Source of the DNA: Variovorax sp037204085
GTDB lineage: Bacteria; Pseudomonadota; Gammaproteobacteria; Burkholderiales; Burkholderiaceae_C
NCBI RefSeq assembly: GCF_037204085.1
Contig: NZ_JBBCBW010000007.1
Location: 186,001 to 250,000, forward strand
Length of the DNA stretch: 64,000 bases
Direction of reading: 5' to 3'
The translations under genes were made by a program, and so were the position numbers. Every line of letters begins with the position of its first letter. Position 1 is the first letter of the stretch. Shown in pieces: positions 15,237 to 24,410 of the stretch. The notes beneath the pieces are model-generated. The model did no database searches. It saw only the letters and a list, made by a program, of their open reading frames with translations, and was not told the origin of the DNA.

Positions 15237-18200
15237 ATGAACAGAATTTTTCGAACCCTCTGGAATCCGTCGCTCGGCACATGGGTGGCGGCACCCGAAA
15301 TCTCGCGCGGCCATACCCGGCCAAGCCGCGACGGCGGCGGCGGCAGTGTCGAAGAACGCAGCCGCGCAGGCCCAATGCCCGACCTCCGCCTGCACGCCAT
15401 CGCGCTGTCCGTGCTGTTGCTGGGCGCAGCCCTGGCCCTGCCCGCGGGCGCCGCCGGCGGCACCGGCGGCCAGCCCGTGGGCGAGACCACCCTGCACGCC
15501 GGCGACGGCGGCAGCGACGGCCAGGGCGGCAGCGGCGGGCTCAACGACACGACGGTCAACGCCCATGGCGGCGACGGCGGCGCCTCCACCGAAGCCGGCC
15601 CCAGCGACGGCAGCGCCGCCGACATCGGCAGCTTCGCCGGCGCCACCCCGGGCGCGGGCGGTGCGGCCGGCGCCGCCACCACCGAGGTCTCGCCCGGCGT
15701 GTGGCAGGGCGACGCGGGCGGCGCCGGCCAGTCCCAGACCGGCGACCTCGGCGGCGGCAACGGCTATGGCGGTGGCGGCGGCGGCGGCCAGATCGGCAAT
15801 GCCATGAGCCCCGCCACCACCGCGGCCACCTTCTCCGCCACCGGCGGGGCGGGCGGCAACGGCGGCAACGGCTACTGGGCCGCGGGCGGCGGTGGCGCGG
15901 GCGGCCATGGCGCCACGCTGCTCGACCCGCTGGCCGATGTGACTGCCATCGGCGTCTTCACCGGCGGCGCCGGTGGCGCGGGCGGCGATGCCTTTTCCCA
16001 GGCCGGCGGCGGCGGCAGCGGCGGCAGCGGGCTGTGGCTGCGCACGGCCACCCCAGGGCTCACGCTGACCCACGGCGGCACCTCGGCGGGCGGCGCCGGC
16101 GGCGCGGGCGGCTCTGAACTGTTGCCGGCGCGCAGCAACGCCGCGGGCGGCGGCGGCGGGGCCGGCGGGGCCGGCCTCACGCTGGCGGGCAGCACGGCAC
16201 TGACAGTGATCAACACCGGCCAGCTCCTGGGCGGCGCCGGGGGCGCGGGCGGTGCCGGCGGCGGCGGGGTGGGCGGCACCGGCACGCCGGGCAACGGCGG
16301 CGACGGCGGGGCCGGGCTGGCCTCGGTCGGTGCGGGGGTCGCGGGCAGCGTGATCGTCAACAGCGGCACCATCGCCGGCGGGTCGGGCGGATTGGGCGGC
16401 GCCAGCAGCAACGGCGGGCCCGCGGGCCTGCCCGGTGCCGGCGGCGCCGGGGTGACGGGCGCCGACCTGGACCTGCAGAACAGCGGCACCCTGGCCGGCG
16501 GGCTGGGCGGCGACGGCGTCACACGCGCGCCCGCGGTGGCCTTCACCGGCGGCAGCAGCAACCGCCTGCTGCTGAACGCGGGCGGCACGCTGCTCGGCGC
16601 GGTGGCGATCGACAGCGGCGCGGCGGCACGCATCGTGGCCGGCGCCAACGGATTGGACCTCGGCAATGCGCTGCTGCTGGGCGGCACGGGCACCATCGAC
16701 AGCAACGGCCACGGGCTGGGCTGGTCGGGCCCGATCTCGGGCGCGGGCGAACTGGTGAAGGTGGGCGCGGGCACCTTGACCCTGAGCGGGGCGAACACGT
16801 ACACGGGCGCCACGCGGGTGGCGGCAGGCAGCCTGCGCGCGGGGGCGGCGGGCACCTTCAGCAGCGCGAGCGCGTTCACGGTGGACGCGGGGGCGGTGCT
16901 GGACCTGGCGGGCCACAGCCAGACGATTGCGGGCATGGCCAGCGCGGGCACGGTGTCGCTGCTGAGCGGCTCGCCGGGGGCGACGCTGACGGTGCAGGGG
17001 CCCTGGGTGGGCAATGGCGGCACGCTGCGCCTGGGCACGGCGCTGGGGGGCAGCGGCAGCCTGAGCGACCGGCTGATCCTGAGCGGCTGCACGGCAATTG
17101 CCAGCGGCACGACGAACATCCAGGTGACGAACCTGGGCGGGCTGGGGGCGCTGACGGTGGGCAGCGGCATCGAGGTGGTGACGGCGATGAACGGGGCCAC
17201 GACGACGGCGCAGACCACGCGCGATGCGTTCCGCCTGGCCGGCGGGCACGTGGATGCGGGGGCGTACGAGTACCGGCTGCATGCGGGGGATGCTTCGGGG
17301 GCGGGGGAGAACTGGTATTTGCGGTCCGGCATCATCGTTGCGCCGCCACCGCCTCCCCCTCCTCCGCCGCCGCCTCCGGCACCCTCGCCATCGCCATCGC
17401 CATCGCCATCGCCATCGCCTGCACCGGCACCAGCGCCTGCACCAGACGACGGCAGCCCGCTGAGCGATGACGGCGCCTCTCCCAGCGCGCCGGCGGGCAT
17501 TACCGTGCCCACCTACCGCGCCGAGGTACCGCTCTACGCTGCGCTGCCAGAGCAGTTCCGCCAGTCCAACCTGGCCATGGTGGGCAACCTTCACCAGCGC
17601 GTGGGCGACGAGAACGCGGGCGGGGCCGGCATAGCCGCGCCCAACCAGGGCCTCCGCCAAGGCTGGGCCCGCATCATCAGCATGGACCGCACCACGAGCC
17701 AGGGCGGCACCGTCAGCCCCACCAGCGAAGGACGCCTCACGGGCTTCCAGGCCGGCAACGACCTGTGGGCCGATCCGAACTGGCGCGTCGGCATCTACGT
17801 CGGCCAGCTCGAGGGCGACGTGCGCGTGAGCGGCTTTGCGCGCGGCGTGCCGGGCTATGCGGCCGGCTCCAACGACCTGCGCAGCCAGTACCTGGGCGCC
17901 TATGCCACCTGGAAGAACGACGGCGGCCTGTACGTTGACGGCGTGCTGCAGGCCGGACGCCACCGCTACACCGCGGCAACGGACCTGGGCGCCTCCAGCT
18001 CGGGCAAGGGCCGCAGCCTGCTGGCCTCCATCGAGGTGGGCCAGGCCTTCCGCATTTCGCCGGAGTGGATCGTCGAGCCGCAGCTGCAACTGGTGCACCA
18101 GCGCGTGAGCCTGGACGACACCGGCATCGTCGGCGCCGTGGTGCAGCAGGACAGCCACAGCGGCTGGCTGGTGCGCGCCGGCGTGCGCATCAAGGGCGAG

Positions 18201-18479
18201 ATGACCACCGCCGCCGGGCCGCTTCAACCGTATGCGCGGCTCAACCTTTACCGCAGCAGCAGCGGCACCGACGTGACCCGCTTCACAGGGCCCGCGGGCT
18301 ACACCGACATTGCAACCCGCACCGGCGGCACGAGCACCGAACTGGCGGCCGGCGCCACGTTGCGCCTGACCCAGAACATGAGCCTGTACGGAGAGCTGGG
18401 CAAGTACTGGGCTTCGGGCGGCGGGGCGCGCACGAAGAGCGGCCTGAACGGCAGCGTGGGCGTGAAGATCCGCTGGTAG
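15237..18479 (+). CDS. Type Va autotransporter with glycine-rich passenger
   Basis: A 1080-residue surface protein. Residues 1-28 (MNRIFRTLWNPSLGTWVAAPE) form an extended signal peptide region (ESPR), followed by a hydrophobic core at about 53-72 and cleavage near AGAAGG. The passenger from about 73 to 440 is an exceptional GGAGGAGG/GGGGG-rich tract resembling mycobacterial PE_PGRS repeats. An autotransporter-associated beta-strand repeat follows near 500-535 (KVGAGTLTLSGANTYTGAT), then more beta-helix. A proline run and SP repeats (about 702-740) make a hinge. The last 290 residues are an autotransporter beta-barrel ending GVKIRW. Probable adhesin or matrix protein. The start has the ESPR, so upstream in-frame codons were ignored. 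Confidence 0.93.
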   Translation: MNRIFRTLWNPSLGTWVAAPEISRGHTRPSRDGGGGSVEERSRAGPMPDLRLHAIALSVLLLGAALALPAGAAGGTGGQPVGETTLHAGDGGSDGQGGSGGLNDTTVNAHGGDGGASTEAGPSDGSAADIGSFAGATPGAGGAAGAATTEVSPGVWQGDAGGAGQSQTGDLGGGNGYGGGGGGGQIGNAMSPATTAATFSATGGAGGNGGNGYWAAGGGGAGGHGATLLDPLADVTAIGVFTGGAGGAGGDAFSQAGGGGSGGSGLWLRTATPGLTLTHGGTSAGGAGGAGGSELLPARSNAAGGGGGAGGAGLTLAGSTALTVINTGQLLGGAGGAGGAGGGGVGGTGTPGNGGDGGAGLASVGAGVAGSVIVNSGTIAGGSGGLGGASSNGGPAGLPGAGGAGVTGADLDLQNSGTLAGGLGGDGVTRAPAVAFTGGSSNRLLLNAGGTLLGAVAIDSGAAARIVAGANGLDLGNALLLGGTGTIDSNGHGLGWSGPISGAGELVKVGAGTLTLSGANTYTGATRVAAGSLRAGAAGTFSSASAFTVDAGAVLDLAGHSQTIAGMASAGTVSLLSGSPGATLTVQGPWVGNGGTLRLGTALGGSGSLSDRLILSGCTAIASGTTNIQVTNLGGLGALTVGSGIEVVTAMNGATTTAQTTRDAFRLAGGHVDAGAYEYRLHAGDASGAGENWYLRSGIIVAPPPPPPPPPPPPAPSPSPSPSPSPSPAPAPAPAPDDGSPLSDDGASPSAPAGITVPTYRAEVPLYAALPEQFRQSNLAMVGNLHQRVGDENAGGAGIAAPNQGLRQGWARIISMDRTTSQGGTVSPTSEGRLTGFQAGNDLWADPNWRVGIYVGQLEGDVRVSGFARGVPGYAAGSNDLRSQYLGAYATWKNDGGLYVDGVLQAGRHRYTAATDLGASSSGKGRSLLASIEVGQAFRISPEWIVEPQLQLVHQRVSLDDTGIVGAVVQQDSHSGWLVRAGVRIKGEMTTAAGPLQPYARLNLYRSSSGTDVTRFTGPAGYTDIATRTGGTSTELAAGATLRLTQNMSLYGELGKYWASGGGARTKSGLNGSVGVKIRW
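15450..16560 (+). repeat. GGC-rich coding repeat region (Gly-Gly-X) of the autotransporter
   Basis: The DNA is dominated by GGCGGC, GGCGCG and GCCGGC units encoding Gly-Gly-Ala, Gly-Gly-Ser and Gly-Gly-Asn runs. Because stop codons are almost absent in such sequence, very long antisense and off-frame open frames appear here and are not genes. The tract is prone to slippage and recombination. Confidence 0.85.
17341..17450 (+). repeat. Polyproline and CCATCG (Ser-Pro) microsatellite in autotransporter hinge
   Basis: A run of CCN codons giving about twelve consecutive prolines is followed by a TCGCCA hexanucleotide repeat (about 17384-17418) encoding Ser-Pro repeats and then Ala-Pro pairs. Hexamer repeats keep the frame, so copy changes would alter hinge length rather than switch expression off. 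Confidence 0.8.
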
Positions 18480-18514
18480 GGCTTGCCGACGCTCTCTGGG
18501 CCGCTACTGGGCCG

Positions 18515-19171
18515 CTACTGCCTTGGCGAGACCACCACCGCCGCGGGCGCGTCGGGCATGGCCAGCGGGTTGAGCCCGGGCTCAGCCACCCGCGTGAGCG
18601 TGTTGCGGTCGGTGTGATGAAAAGGCTCGGCCCGCCCCTGGATCTGCATCACGGTGTCCTGGTCGTAAGACCAGGTGCCGTCGGCGTTGATGGTGACCGT
18701 GATGTTCCACGCCAGCGTGGTGAAGGCCTCTTCAATGAACGGGTTGGACACGATGCCGTTCACCAGGCTGCCACGCTCGGCACTGAGCGTAAAGCGCGTG
18801 TCGTCCGCCTTGGCGTGGCCGCTCGCCATGGCCACCTGGCCGCGCGGAATGGCCAGCGTGTGCATCACCGTGCCGGTGGCCGGCTCCCAGAGCCAGTAGC
18901 CCACCTGGTCGTGGTACATCTTGGTGAGGCCGGGCTTGTGGATGTAGGTGTGGTAGCGCAGGCCGTACAGCAGCTGGGGGCCGTTGGTCTGCGGATCGAT
19001 GGGTTGCAGCTCGTAGCGCTCGACGTAGACCTGCGTCTTGGGGCCTTCGCGCTTGGGCTTCACGTCCACGCCGCGGCTGCCCTCCCAAATGCCGGCCATG
19101 GCGCGCAGCGGCCCCAGGTTGGCAAGGGTGTCGGGGTCGGCATTCGGCTCGGTGTAGATGTCTTCGGTCAT
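18515..19171 (-). CDS. FABP-like / heme-binding beta-barrel (DUF1794, nitrobindin-like) protein
   Basis: About 218 residues. The central part LANLGPLRAMAGIWEGSRGVDVKP and VYVERYELQPIDPQTNGPQLLYGLRYHTYI, then QVGYWLWEPATGTVMHTLAIPRGQ, are typical of the lipocalin-like family that includes nitrobindin and related heme or fatty-acid carriers. The family's GxWxGxG-type motif is present as GIWEGSRG. I used the ATG at 19171; another at 19189 is possible, and neither has a clear ribosome site. It follows the autotransporter in opposite orientation with no functional link evident. Ligand unknown. Confidence 0.72.
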   Translation of the reverse strand: MTEDIYTEPNADPDTLANLGPLRAMAGIWEGSRGVDVKPKREGPKTQVYVERYELQPIDPQTNGPQLLYGLRYHTYIHKPGLTKMYHDQVGYWLWEPATGTVMHTLAIPRGQVAMASGHAKADDTRFTLSAERGSLVNGIVSNPFIEEAFTTLAWNITVTINADGTWSYDQDTVMQIQGRAEPFHHTDRNTLTRVAEPGLNPLAMPDAPAAVVVSPRQ

Positions 19172-19238
19172 GGTGGGGCTGGCGATCATGCGATCGCTGG
19201 GTGGGGTCTTATTGAAATTCTGATAAAGCGGGCAGGCG

Positions 19239-20549
19239 CTAGTCGCCGTGCGCGGCCGACTTGTCGGGCGCGGCCAGCACGCGGTCGATGCGGCGGCCCT
19301 CGAGCGCGGCAATTTCGAAGCGCCAGCCCACGCATTCGATCACCTCGCCGGCCTTGGGCAGATGGCCCGAAACAGCCATCAGCAAACCTGCAACGGTGTT
19401 GTAGCGCCCGCGCTCTTCGTCGGGCAGCTCGCGAATGCCGAGCCGCGCGCGCAGCTCAGAAACAGGCATCAGCCCGTCGAGCTCCCACACGCCATCGGGC
19501 CGCTCGCGCGCCCAGGCGTCGGTAAGGGTGCCGGGCTGCAGCTCGCCGGTGATGGCTTCGAGCATGTCGCGCGGCGTCATGAGGCCCTGCACCACGCCGT
19601 ATTCGTCGACCACGAACACCAGCCGGCCGCCGCGTTCGCGGAACTGCTCGAGCAGTTCCATGCCGGTAAGGGTTTCGGGCACGAACACCGCCGGAGCGGC
19701 CTCTTGCCCGAGCACGCCGGCGTGCTCGGTGCCCAGCCGCAGCAGATGCGCCACGCTGATCACGCCGACCACGTCGTCGAGCGAATTGCGACACACCGGA
19801 TACCACGAATGCACGATGTTGAGCGCGCCCGCGTCGGCCACCTTCTTCAGCGCTTGCTCCACGGTGTCCGATGCGTCGAGCCATTCGATGTCGGCGCGCG
19901 GGATCATCAGCGACGACAGGCGCCGGTCGTCCAGGTGGAACACGTTGCGCACCATCTGGTGCTCGTGCTGCTCGATCACGCCGGCGTCCACGCCCTCTTC
20001 CAGGCTGGCCGAGATTTCTTCCTCGGTCATGGAACGGGCGGCGTTGGCGTCGATGCGCAGCAGCTTCAGCACGGTGGCCGTGGCGCCCGCCAGCAACCAC
20101 ACGAAAGGCTTGGCACCCTTGGCCAGCCCGCGCATCGGGCGCGACACCCAGCGCGCGACGGGCTCGGGGTAGAGCTGGCCGATGCGCTTGGGCACCAGCT
20201 CGCCGAAGATGATGGTGAAGAAAGTGATGCCGGTCACAACCACCGCGGTGGAAACCACGCTGGCCGTGCCGCGGCCCATGCCGAGGTTTTCCATCCAGAG
20301 CGCGAGCGGCGCGGCAAAGGCGGCCTCGCCCACGATACCGCTGAGCATGCCGATCGACGTGATGCCGATCTGCACGGTAGAGAGGAAGTGGGTGGGTTCC
20401 TCCATCAACCGGAGCGCGGCTTCCGCGCCGGTATCTCCCGTCTCGGCCAGCGCGGCAAGGCGCGCGCGCCGGCTGGTTGAAAGGGCCATTTCGGACATTG
20501 CGAACAACGCATTCAGCGAGGTCAGCAAGGCCAGCAGGAGAACATCCAT
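19239..20549 (-). CDS. CNNM/CorC-HlyC family membrane protein (hemolysin-type)
   Basis: A 436-residue protein with an N-terminal CNNM/DUF21 domain of four membrane segments (MDVLLLALLTSLNALFAMSEMALSTSRRARL; GITFFTIIFGELVPKRIG), two CBS domains (around IPRADIEWLDASDTVEQALKKV and LVFVVDEYGVVQGLMTPRDML), and a C-terminal CorC/HlyC transporter-associated domain. Such proteins are implicated in magnesium or cobalt handling and resistance; older names call them hemolysins. The acidic-Pro-Lys motif GELVPK of the family is intact. It is divergent from apaH with only 23 bp between start codons, so the promoters must overlap. Confidence 0.9.
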   Translation of the reverse strand: MDVLLLALLTSLNALFAMSEMALSTSRRARLAALAETGDTGAEAALRLMEEPTHFLSTVQIGITSIGMLSGIVGEAAFAAPLALWMENLGMGRGTASVVSTAVVVTGITFFTIIFGELVPKRIGQLYPEPVARWVSRPMRGLAKGAKPFVWLLAGATATVLKLLRIDANAARSMTEEEISASLEEGVDAGVIEQHEHQMVRNVFHLDDRRLSSLMIPRADIEWLDASDTVEQALKKVADAGALNIVHSWYPVCRNSLDDVVGVISVAHLLRLGTEHAGVLGQEAAPAVFVPETLTGMELLEQFRERGGRLVFVVDEYGVVQGLMTPRDMLEAITGELQPGTLTDAWARERPDGVWELDGLMPVSELRARLGIRELPDEERGRYNTVAGLLMAVSGHLPKAGEVIECVGWRFEIAALEGRRIDRVLAAPDKSAAHGD

Positions 20550-20572
20550 GAACAGGGGGTGAAAATAAGGAA

Positions 20573-21415
20573 ATGGCACTTTACTTGATCGGCGACATCC
20601 AAGGCTGCGACGACGCCCTCCAGAAACTGCTCGACAAGATCGGTTTTTCTCCCAGCCGCGACACCGTCGTGCTGCTCGGCGACCTGGTCAACCGCGGCCC
20701 CGATTCAGCCGCGGTGCTGCGCCGCGTGCAGGGCTACGGCGCCTCCGCGCTGAGCCTGCTCGGCAACCACGACCTGCACCTGCTGGGCGTGGCGCACGGC
20801 GCCCGCAAGCCCAGCCGCAAGGACACGCTGGCCGGCCTGCTCGAGGCGCCCGACAGCGAAGCCATGCTCGAATGGGTGCGCCAGCAGCACATGGCGCTGC
20901 ACATGCAAATTGACGGCGGCGACCTGCTCATGGTGCATGCGGGCGTGCTGCCGCAGTGGACGGTGGGCGACACGCTGGTGCTGGCGGCCGAAGTCGAATC
21001 GGTGCTGCGCGGGCCGGCGCTGGGCGAATTCCTGCTCACCATGTACGGCAACGAGCCGGCGCAGTGGAGCGATTCGCTCACCGGCAGCGCGCGCTTGCGC
21101 GCCATCGTGAACGCGCTCACGCGCATGCGCTTCTGCTCGGCCGATGGCGTGATGGAGTTCGAGAGCAAGGACGGCGCCGCCACCGCGCCCCAAGGCTTCA
21201 TGCCCTGGTTCGACGTGCCCGGCCGCAAGACCGCGGATGCCACCGTTGCGTTCGGCCACTGGTCCACGCTGGGCTGGCTTTCGCGGCCCGACCTGCTTTC
21301 GACCGACACCGGCTGCGTCTGGGGCGGCTGCCTGAGCGCGGTGCGCATCGGCGCCACGCTGGATGAGCGCGAGCTGATCCAGGTGACGTGCGAGCAGGCG
21401 CAGAAGCCGGGCTGA
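20573..21415 (+). CDS. apaH: Symmetrical bis(5'-nucleosyl)-tetraphosphatase
   Basis: A 280-residue ApaH that hydrolyses Ap4A and related dinucleotides to two ADP. The metallophosphatase motifs are all present: GDIQGC (7-12), GDLVNRGPDS (about 36-45), and GNHDLH (about 64-69), with later metal-binding histidines in VHAG and FGHWSTLG. The length is standard. The ribosome site ATAAGGAA directly precedes the ATG. It is a core stress-related nucleotide-clearing enzyme and here forms its own transcript, ending 13 bp before the convergent binding-protein gene. Confidence 0.95.
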   Translation: MALYLIGDIQGCDDALQKLLDKIGFSPSRDTVVLLGDLVNRGPDSAAVLRRVQGYGASALSLLGNHDLHLLGVAHGARKPSRKDTLAGLLEAPDSEAMLEWVRQQHMALHMQIDGGDLLMVHAGVLPQWTVGDTLVLAAEVESVLRGPALGEFLLTMYGNEPAQWSDSLTGSARLRAIVNALTRMRFCSADGVMEFESKDGAATAPQGFMPWFDVPGRKTADATVAFGHWSTLGWLSRPDLLSTDTGCVWGGCLSAVRIGATLDERELIQVTCEQAQKPG

Positions 21416-21428
21416 CCGACCCGCGCGG

Positions 21429-22415
21429 CTAGGCGCCCGCGGCAGTCGCCACACCAAAGCCGGTGTCGAAGGTGCTCTTCACATCGAGCGGCTGCTTGAT
21501 GAGCCCCACCTGCCGGTAGAAATCCGCCGTGCCCTGCTGGTCGGCAATGACTTGCGCATCGATCGCTATCCACTTCTGCCGGCGGCGCTCGAACTGCAGC
21601 TTGGCCGCCTCGGGTGGAATGCCGATGATGCGCGCGAGTGCGGCCGAGTAGGCATCGACGTTGCGGTACGACCAGAGCTGCGCCTTCACCACGCGCTGCA
21701 AGAAGTCTTGCAGCACCGGGCGCTTGGCGGCAATGGCGGCATCGGTCGCCGCCAGGTAGCTGAGCCCCGGCAGCAGCCCGCGCCCGCTGACGAGCACGCG
21801 CGCATGCTGGCTGACCTCCGCCATTGCGGTGTAGGGCTCCCAGGTGGCCCATGCATCGACAGAGCCCTGCGTGAGCGCGAGCTTGGCGTCGGCAGGCGCA
21901 AGAAAGCGGATGTTCACCTCTTCGGGCTTGAGGCCGGCTGCGGTAATCGCCTTGAGCGTGATGTAGTGGCCGATGGAGCCGCGGTTGGTCGCAATGCTCT
22001 TGCCCTTGAGATCGGCCGCGGTCTTGAGCGGCGAATCGGGCCGCACCAGCACTGCGGTGCCGTAGGAATCGGAGCGGTTGGCACCAATGGCCTTGACGCG
22101 CGTGCCCGCGGCAAGCGCAAAGATGAGCGGCGCATCGCCGATGGGGCCGGAATCGACTGCGGCAGCGTTCAGCGCCTCCGCCAGCGGCGCGGCCGCGGGG
22201 AACTCGGACCACTGGATGTCGTAGCCCAAGCCCTCAAGGCCGTTGGCCGCTTCAAGCAATGCACGCAGACCGCCCTTCTGGTCGCCGGCCTTGAGTACCG
22301 GGCGACCCTGTGCATTGGCTTGGAACGAGATGGCGGGCAAGCTGATGGCTGCGGCGGCAGCGAGGCTGTGCGTCAGCAGCCGCCGGCGCGATCGGTCGAG
22401 GTGTGATGAGTTCAT
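21429..22415 (-). CDS. SsuA/NMT1-like ABC substrate-binding protein 1
   Basis: A 328-residue periplasmic receptor of the aliphatic sulfonate/taurine type. The signal (RSRRRLLTHSLAAAAAISLP) has a twin-arginine-like motif. The mature part (LKAGDQKGGLRALLEAANGL, AVDSGPIGDAPLIFALAAG, TAADLKGKSIATNRGS) is characteristic of SsuA-like proteins. It is related to binding protein 4 at 30982-31965: both begin with GDQxGGLRALxEA, so they look like diverged duplicates. A GGAGAA ribosome site precedes the ATG. Last gene of the transporter operon, 35 bp after the cytochrome gene. Confidence 0.88.
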   Translation of the reverse strand: MNSSHLDRSRRRLLTHSLAAAAAISLPAISFQANAQGRPVLKAGDQKGGLRALLEAANGLEGLGYDIQWSEFPAAAPLAEALNAAAVDSGPIGDAPLIFALAAGTRVKAIGANRSDSYGTAVLVRPDSPLKTAADLKGKSIATNRGSIGHYITLKAITAAGLKPEEVNIRFLAPADAKLALTQGSVDAWATWEPYTAMAEVSQHARVLVSGRGLLPGLSYLAATDAAIAAKRPVLQDFLQRVVKAQLWSYRNVDAYSAALARIIGIPPEAAKLQFERRRQKWIAIDAQVIADQQGTADFYRQVGLIKQPLDVKSTFDTGFGVATAAGA

Positions 22416-22450
22416 GGGTTCTCCGTGTTCGTTGCAGATAAGAAAATCGG

Positions 22451-23614
22451 TCAGTGAATGAAGCCGCCCTTGACGAAGCGCACCGGCTCTGCGTCCATGC
22501 GGGCGATCAGCGCGCCCAGTCCATCGGCGGAAGAAGCGACGCCCTGCCCCGCCAAGGCCGACGCGCGTTCGCTGCGGCAGACCAGGTCGTCGTCGGACCA
22601 GCCCGCGTTGCCGGGCTCGCCACGCACGCGCAGCCAACCGTCGCGGTCGGCGATGAACTGCGTACCGGCAAGGCGGTCGGTTCCGGTGATCAAAGCCAGC
22701 GCCTCCCATGCGGCGGCGGACTGCGCCACGCAATCGGCAGCGGCGCTCGATGCCATTGATGAGGGCGGCACGAGCAGCACCGTCACGAGCCGCGGATCTT
22801 CAGCCGGCGCTGCATTGCCGGCAACGATGCGCACGCGCTGCCCACGCCAGCTTGCGAGCGACCGCGCAGGCTGCGAGCCGCAACGCACCGCCATGTCGGG
22901 CAGGCCGATGGGCTGCGGCCAACTGCCGAGCGCGCGCAGGCTCTGGCCCGCGCCCAGCGCCTTCATGTAGTCGATGAGCGCCCAGGCATCGGGCTCGTCG
23001 ATCTTCGCGCCGAAGCCAGGCATCGTCGCCCGGCCATGCTGCGCATCGCGCGTGCCGTGAAGAATGCGCCAGAGCAGATCGCCGTCGGCACGCCGCCACA
23101 GCAAGGGGCCGCTCAGGTTCGGCGGCCACACCGCCAGAGAGGCCGCCAGCGGACCTTCGCCCCTGCCATCCGCACCGTGGCACGCGACGCAGTTCTGTTC
23201 GTAGAGCGCGCGGCCCTTGGCGATGGAAGCGGCCGTGAAACCGGTCGGCGATGCCTGGAAACTCGTGGGCGTTGCCGGCACCAGCACCACGTGCGCCGCT
23301 GGCCATGGCGCGGCGATCAGCAGCATCGGCACCACCGCCAGAAAGTAGATGCGCGGGCGTCGCCACAGCAATGCGAGCAGCAGCGCAAGCAGTGCCAAGG
23401 CAACAAAGACCAGCGTCCACGCGAGGCTGCGCGCCTGCCCCAGGTCGATCAGCAGGTTTTCGCCCGAGAGGCGATGCGACCACGGCCAGGCCGGATGGCC
23501 GTGCACCTGCTCCGCAAGCCCTAGCGCATCGAGCGCGCGCAGCAACTTCAGTTGCGCACCTTGCAGCAGGCCGATCAGCAGGTTGAGCCAATCGGCCTCG
23601 GGCGTGCTGTTCAT
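22451..23614 (-). CDS. Membrane-anchored c-type cytochrome
   Basis: A 387-residue protein. Two hydrophobic segments at about 63-84 and 88-112 are followed by a mono-heme cytochrome c domain with CVACH at 142-146 and a downstream methionine in ATMPGFGAK as likely sixth ligand. The C-terminal 150 residues have further cysteines and no family I recognise; one portion (WLRVRGEPGNAGW) suggests a substrate or partner-binding region. It lies between the ABC ATPase and the first binding protein, one base after the ATPase stop. A cytochrome inside a sulfonate importer operon suggests periplasmic oxidation of a sulfur compound feeding electrons to the respiratory chain. Confidence 0.8.
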   Translation of the reverse strand: MNSTPEADWLNLLIGLLQGAQLKLLRALDALGLAEQVHGHPAWPWSHRLSGENLLIDLGQARSLAWTLVFVALALLALLLALLWRRPRIYFLAVVPMLLIAAPWPAAHVVLVPATPTSFQASPTGFTAASIAKGRALYEQNCVACHGADGRGEGPLAASLAVWPPNLSGPLLWRRADGDLLWRILHGTRDAQHGRATMPGFGAKIDEPDAWALIDYMKALGAGQSLRALGSWPQPIGLPDMAVRCGSQPARSLASWRGQRVRIVAGNAAPAEDPRLVTVLLVPPSSMASSAAADCVAQSAAAWEALALITGTDRLAGTQFIADRDGWLRVRGEPGNAGWSDDDLVCRSERASALAGQGVASSADGLGALIARMDAEPVRFVKGGFIH

Positions 23615-23615
23615 C

Positions 23616-24410
23616 TCACCAGGTGGCGTCGAGCCCCAGGTGCCTGAGCGCTTCGTGCCGCAGTTCTGCCAAGCGTGCATGGCCGCGGTGGCGCGGATAC
23701 GGCAGGTCGACCACGATCTCGGCCGCAACGCGCGCCGGCCGGTCGCTGAGCACGATCACGCGGTTGGCAAGGAACAGCGCCTCTTCCACGTCGTGCGTGA
23801 CCAGCAGTGCCGAAAAGCCCGCGCGCTGCCACAGGTTGACGAGCTCGCTCTGCATTGCAATGCGCGTGAGCGAATCGAGCTTGCCGAGCGGCTCGTCGAG
23901 CACCAGCAGTTGCGGATCATTGACCAGCGCGCGTGCCAATGCCACGCGCTGCGCCATGCCGCCCGAGAGCTGGTGTGGAAAGACCTTTGCAAAGTCGCTG
24001 AGGCCCACGAGCTTGAGGGCTTCATCGACCCGCCCGCGCTGCGCCTTGAGCACGCCGCGCGCCTGCAGCCCGAGCGCCACGTTGTCCCACACGCTGCGCC
24101 AGGGGTAGAGCGTCGGGTCCTGGAACACGACGATGCGCGACGGGTCGGGCCGCGTGATGGGCGCATCGTCTTGCGTGATGCGTCCGGCCGTGGCGGGCTC
24201 GAGCCCGGCCACCAGCCGCAGCAAGGTCGACTTGCCGCAACCGCTCGGACCCAGCAGCGCGACAAACTCGCCGGGCTTGACGGTGAGGTCGATGTCGTCG
24301 AGCACCTGCAACGGCCCCGCGGGCACATCGAACCAATGGCTTACGCCGCGAATGTCGATGTGCGCGCCGGCCTGGCGCACAACGGCTTCTGCAACAACGG
24401 CGGCTACCAT
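23616..24410 (-). CDS. SsuB/TauB-like ABC transporter ATPase
   Basis: A 264-residue ATPase with Walker A GPSGCGKST (about 61-69), Q-loop VFQDPTLYPWRSV, signature LSGGMAQR, Walker B LLVLDEPLGKLD and the switch histidine in LLVTHDVEEAL. The pattern is that of nitrate/sulfonate/taurine importers. Start at 24410 overlaps the permease stop by seven bases; an upstream ATG would overlap more. It is the only ATPase gene for four nearby binding proteins. Confidence 0.93.
   Translation of the reverse strand: MVAAVVAEAVVRQAGAHIDIRGVSHWFDVPAGPLQVLDDIDLTVKPGEFVALLGPSGCGKSTLLRLVAGLEPATAGRITQDDAPITRPDPSRIVVFQDPTLYPWRSVWDNVALGLQARGVLKAQRGRVDEALKLVGLSDFAKVFPHQLSGGMAQRVALARALVNDPQLLVLDEPLGKLDSLTRIAMQSELVNLWQRAGFSALLVTHDVEEALFLANRVIVLSDRPARVAAEIVVDLPYPRHRGHARLAELRHEALRHLGLDATW

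Noticed and set aside
15204..18227. A 1007-codon open frame on the minus strand (and another of 546 codons at 15872-17512) opposite the autotransporter
   Set aside because: They exist because the GGC/GCC-rich sense strand has few stop triplets in any frame. The protein has no family features, while the plus frame carries ESPR and a full barrel.
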